Positions 61,944-64,000 of a stretch of 64,000 bases of DNA are shown here, piece after piece. The stretch comes from Microcebus murinus (lineage: Eukaryota > Chordata > Mammalia > Primates > Cheirogaleidae). The translations under genes and the position numbers were made by a program. Every line of letters starts with the position of its first letter. The stretch's first letter is position 1. The stretch lies in the NCBI RefSeq assembly GCF_040939455.1, contig NC_134129.1, forward strand, positions 17,774,501 to 17,838,500, in the 5' to 3' direction. The notes beneath the pieces were generated by a model. It had not been told where the DNA came from and did not search any database. It saw only the letters and a program-made list of their open reading frames with translations.

Positions 61944-63098
61944 AAGCCTGAACTTTTTATTTTTTATTTCTTCTTTTTCTTTTTTTTTCTGAAGTCTTTT
62001 ATTCACATTTTTTTTCTTTTTTTAAAGTTTTTCTTTCTTTTTTTTTTTTTTTTTAAAGCCTGAACTTTTGACCCTTTGTTCAGTGTTTACTTCACCATGA
62101 CTTTGTACTTGATAGCCTTCTACAAAGGCCAAGTGAGTGCTTTATGAGGTTCTGCTTGGTGATAAGACTCGGGCCATCTGTGGTCAGAATGCATATTGAG
62201 TAAATTCGAGATAATGCTTCCCAGAATTACATTTCATGTCTGGCTCTTGATTTCCTGACTAGTTAGAGGTGAAAGAATGCGTTTTTCATCAGTGCATCCC
62301 CTTTGGGATTCTGCAAATAGCAATTTACCACAAAACGACTCATCAGCCTGACAGTGCTGGCCCTTGAAAAAAGTTGCTAGTGGATTTCTTGTCAGAGTGC
62401 CAATTTCTCCTCTTTCCAATTAGGGTCATCATTTTTTGTCGAGGCCAGCTGGACTTGGTCCAAGGAGGAGCTTCGTGGGTTAGTTCTTCAGAGAGCAGGG
62501 AGCCTGTTTCCTGAGTTTGTCGCAAAGATTCATGATGCTGAGGATCACAGGTACCCTGGTGACAACGTAGTCCTGAACCAGCCTCACTGCTTACTGTCCT
62601 CAGAAAGAATGACAGATGAGCCACCCAGTGGCACTCAAGAGATGAATATTTGCCTGCCATTATCAGGGGATCTCTAAGACAAGAATATAATTTTTCCCAC
62701 TCATTTTCAAGTTTAGCAAGTCACTTCCAGCTCCTCAGAGTTTGCAAAAAAAAAAAAAAAAAACACTGATAATTAATCGATCTACATTGCAGATATTTAA
62801 TATTTCCATTGTTCTATTCACATGTAATTTTGCAATGCCTAAAAAGCACAAACTATATAAAGTTACCGAAGAATCATACCACAATAATGTGAAATTTGCT
62901 ATGATTATATTCCTTTTATCTTTATATCGAAAATATTGGGGCATTTAAAATTCATTGATTAAAGAGTAACAAGACTCTTTGGTGATGGAAAAAAAATTTG
63001 TCATTTTTTTCCGGAACTGAAATAATAGATATTTCTTCCCTTTTTTAAGAAATTCCTTATTTATATCTTGATATTAAACTTCTTAATATAGACTTCTT

Positions 63099-63433
<335 letters not shown>

Positions 63434-64000
63434 CTTAATATAGACTTCTTGATTAACCACCACTGACCTAGCCCCATTTCTATCTTTTACCTCAAGAGAG
63501 GGCCTGTTCCCCAGGCTTCCATGCCAAACCAGAAAGCCATGTGCTTCCCTGCAGCTCAGAGAAAGTGGTCAAAAATAAATCACGAAGAATAGAATTGGGA
63601 TATTCCTAACACAAAGAAATGATAAATGCTTGAGGTGATGGACACCCCAATTACCCTGATTTGATTAATACACATTTTATGTCTATATCAAAACATACTC
63701 TATAAATATATACAACCATTAAAAAAATCACAAAAATATGAAAATATATAATATAGATTTACCATATTTCAAACATGTATTTGCAATCAAATATAGTGTG
63801 TCATGGATATTGGCAATGTGGATTGAGCATTTGCTCTCTGAGCCCAGTTAGGCATGCTGTCTTCAAGTCATATGATCCTCTTCAATATACTTAGTCTATC
63901 TATCTGAGTTGCAAATAGTCTTGTGGACAAAAGGATATCAGTAGGTATGATTTATTTAAACTTTCAAAAAGTTATTGCAACAATGATGTTGATTATTTTT

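Overview
The window is nuclear DNA from a strepsirrhine primate, most likely a Malagasy lemur. About twenty dimeric Alu elements carry strepsirrhine-type features: the T-rich ends read 'gccaattaatttctttctat', the right arm contains 'gctaggctgacgcca', and many have intact target-site duplications (TSDs). Recent DNA-transposon MITEs are also present, which is unusual for a primate but reported for mouse lemur. The tRNA-derived SINEs typical of galagos are not seen. The species call is inference.

Two protein-coding genes lie head to head around a GC-rich, CpG-rich block at about 11.0-12.9 kb. NIPAL1 (a NIPA-family magnesium transporter) is on the minus strand. Its first coding exon (12368-12413) and second coding exon (4769-5035) are present, and the rest lies beyond the left edge. 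CNGA1 (rod photoreceptor cGMP-gated channel alpha subunit) is on the plus strand. Its eight coding exons between 42018 and 54575 splice in frame into a 694-residue protein with six membrane segments, the TIGETPPP pore, a C-linker, a cyclic-nucleotide-binding domain and a C-terminal coiled coil. Its 5' non-coding exons could not be located. A polyadenylation signal lies at 54990.

Layout: 1-4768 NIPAL1 intron 2; 5036-12367 NIPAL1 intron 1 (L2 and L1 relics, a four-unit 133-bp tandem repeat, a 610-bp CTGA-type minisatellite); 12.4-12.7 kb shared promoter region; 12.9-13.4 kb an 82-119-bp tandem array; 13.5-42 kb CNGA1 upstream or 5' intron region (Alu, L1, L2, MIR, MaLR LTR, an ORF1-only HAL1-like LINE, and three copies of one Tc1/mariner-type MITE); 42-54.6 kb CNGA1 coding exons; 55-64 kb intergenic (fourth MITE copy, an intact-ended solo LTR, a young L1 3' end, a hAT MITE nested in an old Alu monomer).

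The most unusual content is a MITE family (copies at 32139, 34367, 37503 and 56830) with TA target duplications and CCGTGTTTCCCC-like termini. Each copy holds a different number (9, 1, 4 and 6) of 31-bp minisatellite units, and three of four retain an open acidic reading frame. A second, hAT-type MITE ends 33 bp upstream of a CNGA1 coding exon.
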